Part shown: piece after piece, positions 44,886 through 55,700 of the stretch
Layout of the letters: every line of letters starts with the position of its first letter
How positions within the stretch are numbered: position 1 is the stretch's first letter
Assembly (NCBI GenBank): GCA_964611525.1
Contig: CAZTAL010000020.1
Location: 1 to 64,000 of the forward strand
Length of the DNA stretch: 64,000 nucleotides
Source: JAAYJR01 sp964611525
Lineage (GTDB): Bacteria > Bacteroidota > Bacteroidia > Bacteroidales > Prolixibacteraceae
Direction: 5' to 3'
Made by a program: the position numbers and the translations under genes
The notes under the pieces: model-generated
Database searches by the model: none
What the model was told of the DNA's origin: nothing
Seen by the model: the letters and a program-made list of their open reading frames with translations, nothing else

Positions 44886-45772
44886 GTCCGTTTTCTTTTC
44901 CAGAATATATTACTTTTAATTTTTCTGCTCTTAGTATATCTGCTCCTGTTAAGCCTTTGATCACGAATAGCTGAATATATTATCCCTATAGTTATTTGTC
45001 CGACCATAGACCAGCAGAGAGCAGGTTCAAAAGATTCCATACCGGATATAACAGTATAATTAAAATTTGGGACACCATTTACAATATCTGAATTAATTAG
45101 TAAAGCTGTTCCATCGAGACATATATCTAATTTATCAGATATTTTGTATGTAATCCCCAATCCAGCCCCTCCGCTGAAAGCTGCCTTTTTGGGATATTCG
45201 CTGTTTTTTGTTCCCCTTGCATATAATACTCCTACACCGTATTCCACACGATAAAAGGGATCATCAAAAGTGAAATCGGTACCTGTAAAAGTAACGCCTG
45301 CCAGAGCTTTTGCAAAAATATTCATGTCATTATCAATAGAAAAAAAATACAAACGGGAAGTGCCGAGGGCAGACAACTGTTTTGTAGTATATATCAAGGC
45401 CTCGTCTGGATAAGGATCTGAACCGGCCAAAGGATTCCTGGCGGTAAGAAAAAAATTATACAGAGGTGCTGTTTCAGTATAACCGGCAAGATTTGTAAAA
45501 TCAAATTCAATTCCCAGTTCAAAATTAGAAGTAACAGGTACCATTATTTCTACTTCCGCCCCTAATTTAAATCCCGGATTAAAATCACTGCTACCAGGAT
45601 ATGTGAATAATCCTGTCTGCGGGTGTTCTATTTCCGATGGGCCAAGCTCGGAAATAAACATAGAGCTGCTTCCGCTTAACCTGTATCTGAAAATCTGTGC
45701 AGATCCGGTTATATTAATAAAAACGAAAAAAAATATAAACACTATTATATTATAAAAATTTCCCATAATCAC
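44861..45772 (-). CDS. Probable outer-membrane beta-barrel protein
   Basis: 303 residues with a signal sequence (IIVFIFFFVFINITGSAQ). After it come amphipathic strands with aromatic edges: FNPGFKLGAEVEIMVP, SNFELGIEFDFTNL, MNIFAKALAGVTFTG, AAFSGGAGLGITYKIS and MVGQITIGIIYSA. That pattern fits an 8- or 10-stranded barrel. The last 30 residues are strongly basic (RLNRSRYTKSRKIKSNIFWK), unusual for a barrel end and perhaps a periplasmic tail. The specific function is unknown. Confidence 0.65.
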   Translation of the reverse strand: MIMGNFYNIIVFIFFFVFINITGSAQIFRYRLSGSSSMFISELGPSEIEHPQTGLFTYPGSSDFNPGFKLGAEVEIMVPVTSNFELGIEFDFTNLAGYTETAPLYNFFLTARNPLAGSDPYPDEALIYTTKQLSALGTSRLYFFSIDNDMNIFAKALAGVTFTGTDFTFDDPFYRVEYGVGVLYARGTKNSEYPKKAAFSGGAGLGITYKISDKLDICLDGTALLINSDIVNGVPNFNYTVISGMESFEPALCWSMVGQITIGIIYSAIRDQRLNRSRYTKSRKIKSNIFWKRKRTNPFSKRR

Positions 45773-45851
45773 ATAAATATAGGTTACTGCAAAGTATAAT
45801 TTTTTTACCTAAATGTCAATCAATCATAAATAATGTATATCAATAAATTCA

Positions 45852-46000
45852 AGAATCTGATTTAGAAAGTCCACTAATACAATTATAGCTGTTCCTCCTC
45901 AATTAATCAGACGGATAAATGCTAGATAGCCCGAAAAGTATAAGTATAATTATGACATAAGTATTTTAGGGATAATGAAGTCAGCCGACCTTAAAAATAA
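45852..46000. repeat. Decayed copy of the intergenic repeat
   Basis: AGAATCTGATTTAGAAAGTC (45852-45871) matches the left flank and arm of the element at 38430. GAAGTCAGCCGACCTT (45977-45992) matches its right arm with changes. The copy lies in the 242-bp gap between the barrel gene and the U32-family gene, and its stem is no longer stable. Confidence 0.4.
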
Positions 46001-46014
46001 ACTCCAAATATTCT

Positions 46015-47298
46015 TTATCGTTGTTGTTTAATGCTATCGGAATCAACTAATTTGTAAAGCTTATCAGAACGCCTGATCTTATCTTTCACAGGTACAGATA
46101 TGGACTGTCCCTTTAAACCTTCTTCGACCGGTTTGAGATCGAAACGTATTTCTTCGATAATAGTTTGAACTACCCCGGTAGTCGGTCCTGTAATGATAAT
46201 CTCATCCCCTTTCTTAAGATTTTGAGTTTGCAATAAAAATTCTGCTACATGGATATTTGTAAAATAATTTGTGCATTTCCCAATGAAAATTTTACGTTTG
46301 GCAGCCTGAGAGCCATAATTGGCACTCCATTCACCCAGACGCTGACCAAGATAATATCCATCCCAGAAACCGCGGTTAAAAACAGATGCCAGTCTATTGT
46401 CCCAATCATCTATCTTATCCCTGGTAAAAGTGTTCTCAAAGTATGATTCCACGGCTTCTCTGTAACATTCTACAGTAGTTTTTACATATTCTGGTGAGCG
46501 TGCACGTCCTTCAATTTTCAAGACCGACACCCCTGCATCAAGAATTTTATTCAGAAAATGAATAGTCTTTAAATCCTTAGGCGACATAATATATTCATTA
46601 TCAACTTCCATCTCATCACCTGTTTCTTTATCAACAACAATATATGCACGGCGGCAAGGTTGCAGGCAAGCTCCCCTGTTAGCTGAAGAATTCATCTCAT
46701 GGAGACTCAGATAACATTTCCCACTAATGGCCATACACAAAGCACCATGAACAAATATTTCCAGCCGGACTAACCTGCCGGAAGGTCCCCTTATTTGTCT
46801 TTCTGCTATTTGTTTATTAATCTCATACATCCTGCCAAGATTCATTTCACGGGCAAGAACCATAACATCAGCAAAAGCAGAGTAAAACTTCACTGACTCA
46901 ATGTTTGTGACATTTAATTGTGTCGATATATGAACTTCAAGGCCGATTTCCCTGGCATAACTTATAACTGAAATATCGGCGGCAATAACTGCTGATACTC
47001 CCGCTTGTTTTGCCGCATCAAGCAAATTATTCATTTGCTCCATCTCATTATCAAAAATTTCTACATTGAGACTTAAATAAGATTTTACTCCGTGCAGGGA
47101 AGTAATTTCAACAATTTTTTTTAAATCTTTAATAGAAAAATTATTCGATGAGCGTGAGCGCATATTATAATGTCCAACGCCAAAATATACTGAATCTGCA
47201 CCACCCTGTATCGCTGTCATAAGAGATTCCCAAGAACCTGCCGGTGCCATTATTTCTATTTCCCTTCTCTCCATTTTGATGTGATTATAACAGCGCAA
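46015..47298 (-). CDS. Peptidase U32 family protein
   Basis: 427 residues of the U32 family, which in recent work includes iron-sulfur hydroxylases acting on tRNA, 23S rRNA or ubiquinone precursors (TrhP, RlhA, UbiU/V). It starts IMAPAGSWESLMTAIQGGAD and keeps the four cysteines of the cluster: GALCMAISGKCYLS (C-x6-C) and GACLQPCRR (C-x3-C). VLKIEGRARSPEYVKTT is the family signature. The ATG at 47274 (ninth codon) is a better start than the one at 47298. It begins 15 to 39 bp after the last transporter gene, so it may be transcribed with the export operon, though no functional tie is evident. Confidence 0.85.
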   Translation of the reverse strand: MRCYNHIKMERREIEIMAPAGSWESLMTAIQGGADSVYFGVGHYNMRSRSSNNFSIKDLKKIVEITSLHGVKSYLSLNVEIFDNEMEQMNNLLDAAKQAGVSAVIAADISVISYAREIGLEVHISTQLNVTNIESVKFYSAFADVMVLAREMNLGRMYEINKQIAERQIRGPSGRLVRLEIFVHGALCMAISGKCYLSLHEMNSSANRGACLQPCRRAYIVVDKETGDEMEVDNEYIMSPKDLKTIHFLNKILDAGVSVLKIEGRARSPEYVKTTVECYREAVESYFENTFTRDKIDDWDNRLASVFNRGFWDGYYLGQRLGEWSANYGSQAAKRKIFIGKCTNYFTNIHVAEFLLQTQNLKKGDEIIITGPTTGVVQTIIEEIRFDLKPVEEGLKGQSISVPVKDKIRRSDKLYKLVDSDSIKQQR

Positions 47299-47313
47299 AA
47301 TTATAATAATTGC

Positions 47314-48033
47314 TTAAACAAATTTTTCTCTTTTTTGCAGGTTATAAAGACCATAAAGAATAAAAACTACCATTCCGACACCCAGAAATACCCGGTTCTT
47401 GGTGATAATTCCCTGCCAGATAACCTCATTAAAATTATCAGGAATTTGAAAAGGATTTAAGAATACATTCCATTGTGTCCGTTCTAAAGTATCCCGCAAA
47501 ATTAAAAGTGCTACTCCTATAAGCACTATCATCACAGCAGTTCCGTTGCCATTTTTAATAATAGTAGAAAACATAAAAGCCAAGGATCCCATGAAAAGAA
47601 TAGGATACATCAACTGATAGGCCATTTCCAGTAGGTCGGTCTTATACAACAGAAAAGAGGCCATAGCGGCAAAAACCAGTATAATAATAAAAATAAGTAT
47701 GAAAATCATAAGTAACCGTACCAGCCATACTTTGTATCTATAATTAGGAATACCAAATAAAATTTCAAGCATCCGGGAATCATCATCGTTTTGAATACCA
47801 AACACAGAAGGATAAAAAATCAAAAGAATACCCGGAAAAATTAACAGATTATATACAGTAGCCTCATTAATTGTAGCCCTGTTCCAAACTGTTTGTATGG
47901 AAAAAAACAGGAAAAATGCAAAAGCCGCTACTAAAAACCAGATAAACTTATTGGCAAAAATAATTTTCAGATTATAGCTAATCATTCTTGTCAAATTGAT
48001 TATATTGCTTTTAATTACAAATTTATATCTCAT
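47314..48033 (-). CDS. ABC-2-type permease, last gene of the export operon
   Basis: 239 residues with six hydrophobic helices (starting FANKFIWFLVAAFAFFLFFS and IILVFAAMASFLL, GVALLILRDTLER), the size and layout of an ABC-2-type permease half. It has no ATPase domain of its own. It begins 3 bp after the RND-ABC fusion gene, whose C-terminal ATPase cassette is the obvious partner. The alternative is the free ATPase at 61804-62706. Confidence 0.75.
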   Translation of the reverse strand: MRYKFVIKSNIINLTRMISYNLKIIFANKFIWFLVAAFAFFLFFSIQTVWNRATINEATVYNLLIFPGILLIFYPSVFGIQNDDDSRMLEILFGIPNYRYKVWLVRLLMIFILIFIIILVFAAMASFLLYKTDLLEMAYQLMYPILFMGSLAFMFSTIIKNGNGTAVMIVLIGVALLILRDTLERTQWNVFLNPFQIPDNFNEVIWQGIITKNRVFLGVGMVVFILYGLYNLQKREKFV

Positions 48034-48036
48034 TTT

Positions 48037-51000
48037 CTAAATACCTTTCACAAAATTCTTTAATAAACATAAGTATGCATCTTCGAGATGAGGCGATACA
48101 TTCACTGCATCTTCCGAAGGCTTTTCTTTCGCCAGCACCCTTACCTTTATATCATCCCCATACCGCATATGATGAATAATAAGCTGCTTATTTGCAAAAT
48201 CATCAAACTCTTTGGCGGGTACTGTCATTTGCCAGACAAATCCCTCACCCATCCTGACCATATCATTGGGTGTTCCATAATATTTAAGGTCTCCACGATG
48301 AATAACAGCTACCTGGTTGCAAGAGCTGGAAATATCCTCTATAATATGGGTAGAAAAAATAACAATTCGTTCACGGCTCAATTCAACCAATAAATTACGG
48401 AAACGTATCCTTTCGCGCGGATCAAGTCCTGCTGTAGGTTCATCAACTACTAAAATACGCGGCAAAGTAAGAAGTATCTGAGCAATACCTATCCGCTGTT
48501 TCATTCCCCCTGAAAAAGAACCAATTTTATCATCTTTACGTTCATACATATGAACATTTTTCAGCACATATTCCAGTCGCTTATCACGAATTTCTTTGTC
48601 ACCTATACCCTTTAACATTGACTGATAATCCAAAAATTCCCATGCCGTCATATTTTCATAAGCTCCAAAAGCCTGAGGAAGATAGCCAATAAGACCCTGT
48701 AACTCCTCGCGGTACTTTTGGGTATCAAGTCCGTTAATCCATATTTTGCCGTAACTCTGTTCCAAAATACCACATATTATACGCATCATAGTTGACTTCC
48801 CTGCACCGTTTGGTCCCAATAGTCCGAACATCCCTGTCTTTATTTCCAAAGAAACACCATTAAGTGCCCTGAAAGGTACCTTACGCTTGCCAATAACAGG
48901 AATTTGCCTTATTAATGTAAAATATCCCCGGCGTAATGAACTGAAGCGACCATCAATTCTCGCAATATTCAATTTTTTATCATGAATGTATTCACCCGAC
49001 TTATATATTACTAGCAGTAGCAACCATAAAATGCCCACAAAAATAACCATTCCGAGGTTGTCCCATCGTCTGAAAAAGATAAAAACAAACAATGCCGGGC
49101 TACCCCAATAGATAATATTTTTTACGACAGTGTTAATTTTAAGATATACAGGATTAGACGTCACCTCATACTTATTTTTTATCACCTGTGCCATCGGTTG
49201 CCTTAACAGAAATAAAAAGAAAAACAAAATATTTGACATAATCCACATCCAAAAGCTGCTCTCCAGATAGAAAAAAGTAAAATATACCAGAAATGCAAAC
49301 AACGGGATTTGCCAGATAAGATCATAAAAATCCCTCATTTTTGTATAATCTTTCAAAAGACCTGCACGTTCCCTGATTTTTATGCCCGACTTCCATTCCC
49401 TTACAAAACGGTTATCACGATCATATACTTTAACCAGCTTACGTACGACAATCCTTATTGATTCATTCTTTCTGATAACCCCTGAACTTGCAGTCCGCAA
49501 ACTGGTAAGAACAAATGCGGTGATACCCGGGACAAGAATTATTATCAATATAAAACCCAGTAATTTCCAAATAAAAGTATCTACTTCAAAATATATATAA
49601 ACTGTTCCTGCTATAAAAACAATTAGCTGGAGTAATTTCAGTTTCCAGTTAAGTGATTTTATCCAATTTATGGAATTTTCCATACCGAAATAAAGAGTAG
49701 GCACAAAAACAAGTGTTAAAAGTGTACTCACTGACAGTCCCCCAATTACAGTAATCGCAAATGGTGCACCTATGGCACCTACATATTCCGACTGACCCAT
49801 TGCCAGGGGCATCATAGCAACTATAGTTGTTATAGAGGTAATCAAAATCGGCCTCACACGTGATAATCCCGCAGTTATAAGTGCTCTGGATTTTCTGAAT
49901 CCCCGTTTCCGTAAAATATTGGTAAAATCAATTAAAATGATTCCGTTGTTAACCACGATCCCCAGAAGAATTAAAAATCCCGTCAATGTATTGGCATTGA
50001 ATAAACTGTTACCAGTGAATATCAATGCCAGGAAAGATCCTATAGCGGCAAGAGGCACTGAAAACATTAATACTATTGGCGTTGTCAGTGACTCAAACAC
50101 AGATGCCAGTATCATTAAAATCAAAATAAAAGCTGCAGCAATTAGGAAATAAAATTCGGAATATTGGTCTTCTTCATGTATAACCTCTATAGCTATACCA
50201 GCAGGAATCTTATAATTGCTTACAATTTCATCTATTTCCAGCCTATATGCCTCCAATAAATCTTTCGATTGCTCCGCTTCCACTACAAAACGGTAAAATA
50301 ATTCGATCTGCTTTTCCTGATTTTCGCGTGTTATTCTTGATATACCCTCGTCATACACCAAATCAACAATATCCTGCAGATCATAAACTACTCCCTGATC
50401 ATTGCTGATATTCAGATTTCTCAGATCATCAATGTCCTTTTCCGTATCTCCCTCCTCATCTTCCGAAATATTCTCCTTGATTATTATCTCATATTCCTCA
50501 TTGTCCTGATTAAAATTCACGCCCGAAGTAAATTCAGCGGAGAAAGATCCCAGTTCAGACGAAATATCGTTTAAATTAATTCCATATTCAGTAAGTAGCA
50601 ACTGATTAAAATACAAATGTATCTCAGGACGGTTTCTGGAGGCACTAACATTAACGCTCCGGATTGACTCCAGATCTTCAATAAAATATTCAAGGTCTTC
50701 AGCAACTCCTTTCATGTCTTCAAAATCCCCACCTTTTATAACAATACGCTCACGGTTGGTGCCGATACCAAGGAACCGGCTGAAATTTTCCATTCCCGTG
50801 CCGCCGCCACCACCACTACCACGAAAACTGGTACTGGCGGCTGACGGAGTTAAACTGACATCTGCCCGGGCGATATTGCCAATTAAATCTTCAACTTCCG
50901 ATTTAATCTCGGCAACTGTTCTATTATCAATTTCTTTATAATCTTCCTGTAATATTACTGTAACAATAGCTTCTTCTTCCTGAATTTTTGAAATTACATC

Positions 51001-52764
51001 TTGTTTTTCTTCGATTTCACCGAGACGGCTCTCCACTTCAGCAACTACCTGGTCAGTTGCCTCCAGAGTGGATCCCGTTGGCATAGTGACATATATAGGA
51101 AACTGCTCCTCTTCTACCTCTTCAAGGGTATTAATGCTTATACCCAATACAATAAATATTGTAATAAAAAATATTACTATGGCACCAATAACCGTTCCTG
51201 CCGGTGAACGCATAGCAGCTTTTAAGAGCAATACATAAATCTGAATTATACGGTTATTAGTCGTTACCTTTTCGTAAAAAATATTGTGTGAAGATTTCCC
51301 TTTTAAGAGTATATGAGCAGCCATTGGAATTAACAACAAAGCTACAAATAATGAAACAGTCAGGGTTGAAATTATCGAAATTCCAACATGCTTGCCAAGC
51401 AATTTTATCATGTATTCAGAAGAAAACAGGAAAGGTAAAAAAACAGTAATGGTAGTTAGGGTAGCAGCAATAATAGACCTCCAAACTTCTTTGGTACCCT
51501 GCATTACAGACTGATCGGGATTGAAGTGTTTTCCCGAAAGCCGATAAATATTCTCAAGTACCACCACACTATTATCGAGCAACATTCCAATAGCAAGCAC
51601 AAGGCCTACCAGGGTCAAACTATTGACAGAAATATTAAAAGCATAAAACAGATTGAAAGCTGAAAAGACTGATACCGGTATAGCCAGGGCAATTATAGAT
51701 ACTATACGCAAATTTTTTAAAAATACCCATAATACAATAATAGCCAGTAATCCCCCCACCAGTGCCAGATTCATTATCTGGTCTATATTTTTCTCCATTG
51801 TTTCGGCCAGGTTAGTCTGTACAACTATTTCCACATCACTACTTACCAGCATTTCGTTTAACTCATCAATACGGTCGGTTACTTTTCCGGAAAGTTCAAT
51901 AAGATTCGCCTGTGAATCACTGACCAAAAGCATGGATACTGCATCCAATCCGTTAACACGACTAATTGTCTCTTCCTCTTTGACACCAAAAAAAACATCA
52001 GCAACATCTTTCAAATATACCGGACCATCAGCTATAATTATATTTTCAATATCTGTAACTTTAGAATATTCCGCAGTCAAATGGACGAAATGTAACTTTT
52101 GGTTTTCATGCAGGTAACCCACAAAAGTACGGTTGGATGAATTCGCGGCAATGGCATTTCTTATTTGCGCGGGGGTTATATCATATGCATCGCACGCTTC
52201 CTTGTCGTAAATAACCTCTATAGAGCGTTCTTTACCTCCAAATACTGTTACCGAAGCGATGCCGTCAATATTTTGCAATTCAGATGTAATTTCCTCGTCA
52301 ACAATATTACGTAAGCGGTTAGTACCTCCACTGCCTCTGATTTGCAACTCCATGAACTGATTAGTAAGTTGCTGTATATCTACTTTATTAACCCTAACAA
52401 TAAAATTATCATCAATATTATCGGTTACCTGTTCAATTTTCTCCTGAAGTTTTAAAAATGTGTATTGAAAATTAACATTCTGTTTAAAATTTACCTGAAT
52501 GGAAGCTGACCGGTTAGTGAGAGATGATTCTATACTTTCAATACCCTCCATAGTGCTTATCGCCCCCTCTATCGGTATAACAGCCTGATTTTCCATATAA
52601 TCCGGATCGACCTCTATACGGGAATTTATCTGCACAAACAGCATAGGAAGTTCAGCATTGGGCATCAATTCAACAGGCAATTGTTTATAAGAGACATAAC
52701 CCAAAAGGGTAAGCCCAATAAACAACATGCTGATTAGTATTTTTCTGTTTATGATAAACTTCAT
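48037..52764 (-). CDS. Fusion protein: RND pump + six-helix linker + ABC ATPase
   Basis: An uninterrupted 1575-residue frame. Residues 1 to about 1027 are a complete RND exporter: a first helix with QLPVELMPNAELP, periplasmic porter and docking domains, Asp397-Asn398 in the fourth-helix LLDNSVVVLENI, and the tenth-helix LGIVVNNGIILIDF. Residues about 1028-1290 add six hydrophobic helices and short basic loops (LLQLIVFIAGTVYIYF, LLGFILIIILVPGITAFVL, LFAFLVYFTFFYL, WIMSNILFFFLFLL, GSPALFVFIFF, IFVGILWLLLLVIY). Residues about 1298-1575 form an ABC ATPase with Walker A GPNGAGKST (1317-1325), signature SGGMKQR (from 1418), Walker B VVDEP (Glu1442) and His1473. A glycine-rich loop sits near residue 650. 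It overlaps the upstream RND gene by 4 bp. Known RND pumps run on proton flow and known ABC exporters on ATP; this chain carries both. Confidence 0.85.
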   Translation of the reverse strand: MKFIINRKILISMLFIGLTLLGYVSYKQLPVELMPNAELPMLFVQINSRIEVDPDYMENQAVIPIEGAISTMEGIESIESSLTNRSASIQVNFKQNVNFQYTFLKLQEKIEQVTDNIDDNFIVRVNKVDIQQLTNQFMELQIRGSGGTNRLRNIVDEEITSELQNIDGIASVTVFGGKERSIEVIYDKEACDAYDITPAQIRNAIAANSSNRTFVGYLHENQKLHFVHLTAEYSKVTDIENIIIADGPVYLKDVADVFFGVKEEETISRVNGLDAVSMLLVSDSQANLIELSGKVTDRIDELNEMLVSSDVEIVVQTNLAETMEKNIDQIMNLALVGGLLAIIVLWVFLKNLRIVSIIALAIPVSVFSAFNLFYAFNISVNSLTLVGLVLAIGMLLDNSVVVLENIYRLSGKHFNPDQSVMQGTKEVWRSIIAATLTTITVFLPFLFSSEYMIKLLGKHVGISIISTLTVSLFVALLLIPMAAHILLKGKSSHNIFYEKVTTNNRIIQIYVLLLKAAMRSPAGTVIGAIVIFFITIFIVLGISINTLEEVEEEQFPIYVTMPTGSTLEATDQVVAEVESRLGEIEEKQDVISKIQEEEAIVTVILQEDYKEIDNRTVAEIKSEVEDLIGNIARADVSLTPSAASTSFRGSGGGGGTGMENFSRFLGIGTNRERIVIKGGDFEDMKGVAEDLEYFIEDLESIRSVNVSASRNRPEIHLYFNQLLLTEYGINLNDISSELGSFSAEFTSGVNFNQDNEEYEIIIKENISEDEEGDTEKDIDDLRNLNISNDQGVVYDLQDIVDLVYDEGISRITRENQEKQIELFYRFVVEAEQSKDLLEAYRLEIDEIVSNYKIPAGIAIEVIHEEDQYSEFYFLIAAAFILILMILASVFESLTTPIVLMFSVPLAAIGSFLALIFTGNSLFNANTLTGFLILLGIVVNNGIILIDFTNILRKRGFRKSRALITAGLSRVRPILITSITTIVAMMPLAMGQSEYVGAIGAPFAITVIGGLSVSTLLTLVFVPTLYFGMENSINWIKSLNWKLKLLQLIVFIAGTVYIYFEVDTFIWKLLGFILIIILVPGITAFVLTSLRTASSGVIRKNESIRIVVRKLVKVYDRDNRFVREWKSGIKIRERAGLLKDYTKMRDFYDLIWQIPLFAFLVYFTFFYLESSFWMWIMSNILFFFLFLLRQPMAQVIKNKYEVTSNPVYLKINTVVKNIIYWGSPALFVFIFFRRWDNLGMVIFVGILWLLLLVIYKSGEYIHDKKLNIARIDGRFSSLRRGYFTLIRQIPVIGKRKVPFRALNGVSLEIKTGMFGLLGPNGAGKSTMMRIICGILEQSYGKIWINGLDTQKYREELQGLIGYLPQAFGAYENMTAWEFLDYQSMLKGIGDKEIRDKRLEYVLKNVHMYERKDDKIGSFSGGMKQRIGIAQILLTLPRILVVDEPTAGLDPRERIRFRNLLVELSRERIVIFSTHIIEDISSSCNQVAVIHRGDLKYYGTPNDMVRMGEGFVWQMTVPAKEFDDFANKQLIIHHMRYGDDIKVRVLAKEKPSEDAVNVSPHLEDAYLCLLKNFVKGI

Positions 52765-55700
52765 GAATCCTTTTTAAATATACTTTTTACCCTGTCAAGA
52801 ATGTCGTATACACATGGAATTACTACCAATGTCAATAGCGTGGAAGTAATAAGTCCTCCAATCACGGCTAATGCCATAGGCGAGCGTAAAGATGCACTCT
52901 CTCCGAATCCAAAGGTAAGCGGCAGTAATGCCAAAACAGTCGTAATACTGGTCATGAAAATAGGTCTTATTCTCTGCTGTCCTGCCTGTAAGATTGCCGC
53001 TCTCCTGTCAAGGCCTTCACGTATAAGTTGATTTATCCTGTCAACAAAAATTATTGAATTATTAACTGCAATTCCCGCAAGCATTATCAATCCTATTAAT
53101 GCCATAATATTAAATGTTTTGTCAAGGAAAAAAAAGATTAAAATACTGCCTACCACAGCCAGAGGAATAGTAAGAAGAATTGTAAAAGGATGAATCAATG
53201 ATTCAAATTGTGAAGCCATTACCATATAGACAAGTATTATTGACAAAAGTAGAGCAAAGCCGAGGCTATTCATCGATTCCTGTCTTTTTTCCTCTTCTCC
53301 GGTTATAAGTATCTGATAATTTGCCGGCAGATCAATCTCTGATGTTTCCTGCCTGATTGTACCGGCAACGTGATCGAGTGGAATATCTCCCTCAAGCTGA
53401 GCTGTTATCCTGCCGGTTCTACTTTGGTTTTGCCTGTGGATCTCCTTAGGAGAAACCCCGAAAGATATATCTGCAATCTCGCTGAGTCTGAACTCCTGAT
53501 TTCCGGAGTTTATTGTCATATTATGAATATCATTAAGCCCCTTCTCCGGAACTTTGATAGTGATATCCCGCATCTCACCATCCTTCTCCAACTGACCGGC
53601 ATTTTTACCCTCCAGCTGATCCTGCATCTGGGTAACTATAGTGTTAATATTTACATTGTACATGCCGGCCCTAACCCTGTCAACATGAACTTCCACTTCA
53701 GGTGCACCATGCTCAATAGATGTTTGTATATTGAACAAACCATTAATATTTAGCATCTTATCTCTTACATCATTAACTATTCCCTCGATCTCATCAAGTT
53801 CTTCTCCCCTCACTTCAACAACCACAGGTGCCTCATCGGTACCAAGTATAGATTGTAAAGCACTCTGCTCCTGGGAGAAAGTGACTTCAAATCCGGAAAT
53901 ATCATTAGTAAGTTTATCAAGAGATGCAATTATCTGTTCTGTCGGCATTGAAGTGTTGTCTTTCAGAATAACCTGAATCTGGGCTGTATTTTCTCCCTCA
54001 AATATTGAGGTTTCATAACCTGCGATACTTGCAGAGATTCCTGCATGGGAATAGAGTTTATCAAGATTGTCACCAAGATAATTTGTTATAATTGTTTCTA
54101 TCGTTTTTACTGTTGATTCAGTACGCTGAAGCTTGGTTCCCTCACTCATTTTAAGGTGCATGGTGAATTCCTTTGTTTCGGTTTTAGGCATAAATTCAGT
54201 ACCTATGGAAGGAACCAGCATAAAGGAACCAGCCACAAGAGCAGCGGCAAGAATGACTACAATCCATTTCAGTTTAAGAACCTTATCAAGGAATCTGCCA
54301 TATCCCCCTACCTGGAGGGAGCGACGTTTGACAGGAGCTTTTTTATTTCTGTAAAAATGGTTATAAAGAGTGGGAATTACAAATATAGCCACAAACAGTG
54401 AAGACAATAGGGAGAACGCGACAGTCCATGCCTGATCCTTAAAAAGTTCTCCTGAAGCACCATGAAGATACACGATAGGAAGGAATACAATAATAGTAGT
54501 AAGAGTAGAAGCGGTAATTGCTCCTCCAACCTCAGCGGTTCCATTTACTGCTGAATCTTTAACACTCAAGCCATTTTCATGATTTCTAAAAATATTTTCC
54601 AGAACAACAATGGCATTATCAACCAGCATACCAGCTCCAAGGGCAAGTCCCCCGAGAGTCATAATATTAATAGTAAGATCATTAAAATACATCAGGTTGA
54701 AGGTTGCTATAACAGAAACAGGGATAGCGATGCTAACTATAAGAGTAGTTCCCAGTCTGCGTAAGAAAAGAAACAGTACAAAAACAGCAAGTAAAATACC
54801 CAGCAAAGCAGTTGTCTGCACTTCCCCTATAGCACTGGAAATAAATTTACCCTGATTTGTTACCTGCTGTATAGAATATCCGGGCAGTGCTCTCTGAATA
54901 TCATCCATGGCATCATTAATTTGTTCCACTGCCCTGACCGTGTTAAACTTGGTTTCTTTATAAATAGAAAGGCCAAGACACCGCTCGCCGTTAAAATGGA
55001 CTATATTGGCCGGCTCTTTGTTGCCGATCGTAACAGTTGCAACATCACGTAAAAAAACCGGGGCCATCTCAACCCGTCTTTGTCCTTCTGATTCCGCTCT
55101 GACAGATTTATAATCCACTATCAGATTTTCAAAGTCTTCCACTTCATCAAGCAGCCGTACTCCCTTGACAATATATTGAAGTCCCATTTCACTTACACGT
55201 CCTCCTGAAACATTCCTGTTAAAATTCTGAATCCGTGTGCTTATATCATCAAGGGTGAGCCCATGGGCTTCAAGACGATAATGATCAGTAGTGATAATCA
55301 CTTCAGCTTCTTCCTGACCGGATAATTCTACTTCAGCTACACCTTCCAAACGTATTAACTCATTACGTATGTAATTTTCAGCCACTTTTCTGATCTCATT
55401 CATATCCGTAATATCATCGTGGCTTACAGCAATTAACATCACCGGTGCAGTATTGGGGTCATGCTGAGTTATCCTCAAATCGTCTATTTCAGCATCCTGA
55501 CTATATGTATTTAAGGCTTTCTGCAAATCAAGAAATGCCTCATCCATATCTTTATTCCATGCATATTCAACTGTTATCTGGGATGTACCGACTTTTGTAA
55601 TAGAAGATACCTGAAGAACATCCGACTGACGTATAGCCAAAGCCTCAATATCCTCTACAAACTGTTTTTCCATTTCCTCCGGCGGCCTCTCACCTGACTT

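Noticed and set aside
51653..52117. A 154-residue plus-strand reading frame inside the RND-ABC gene
   Set aside because: It runs antisense to a well-supported coding region and has the Ser/Thr/Ile-rich composition of a shadow frame.
48037..52764. That the RND-ABC fusion is a sequencing or assembly error joining two genes
   Set aside because: The frame is open over 4.7 kb, the two halves are connected by about 260 residues of coherent membrane helices, and the start and end fit the operon spacing. It still deserves checking against reads.
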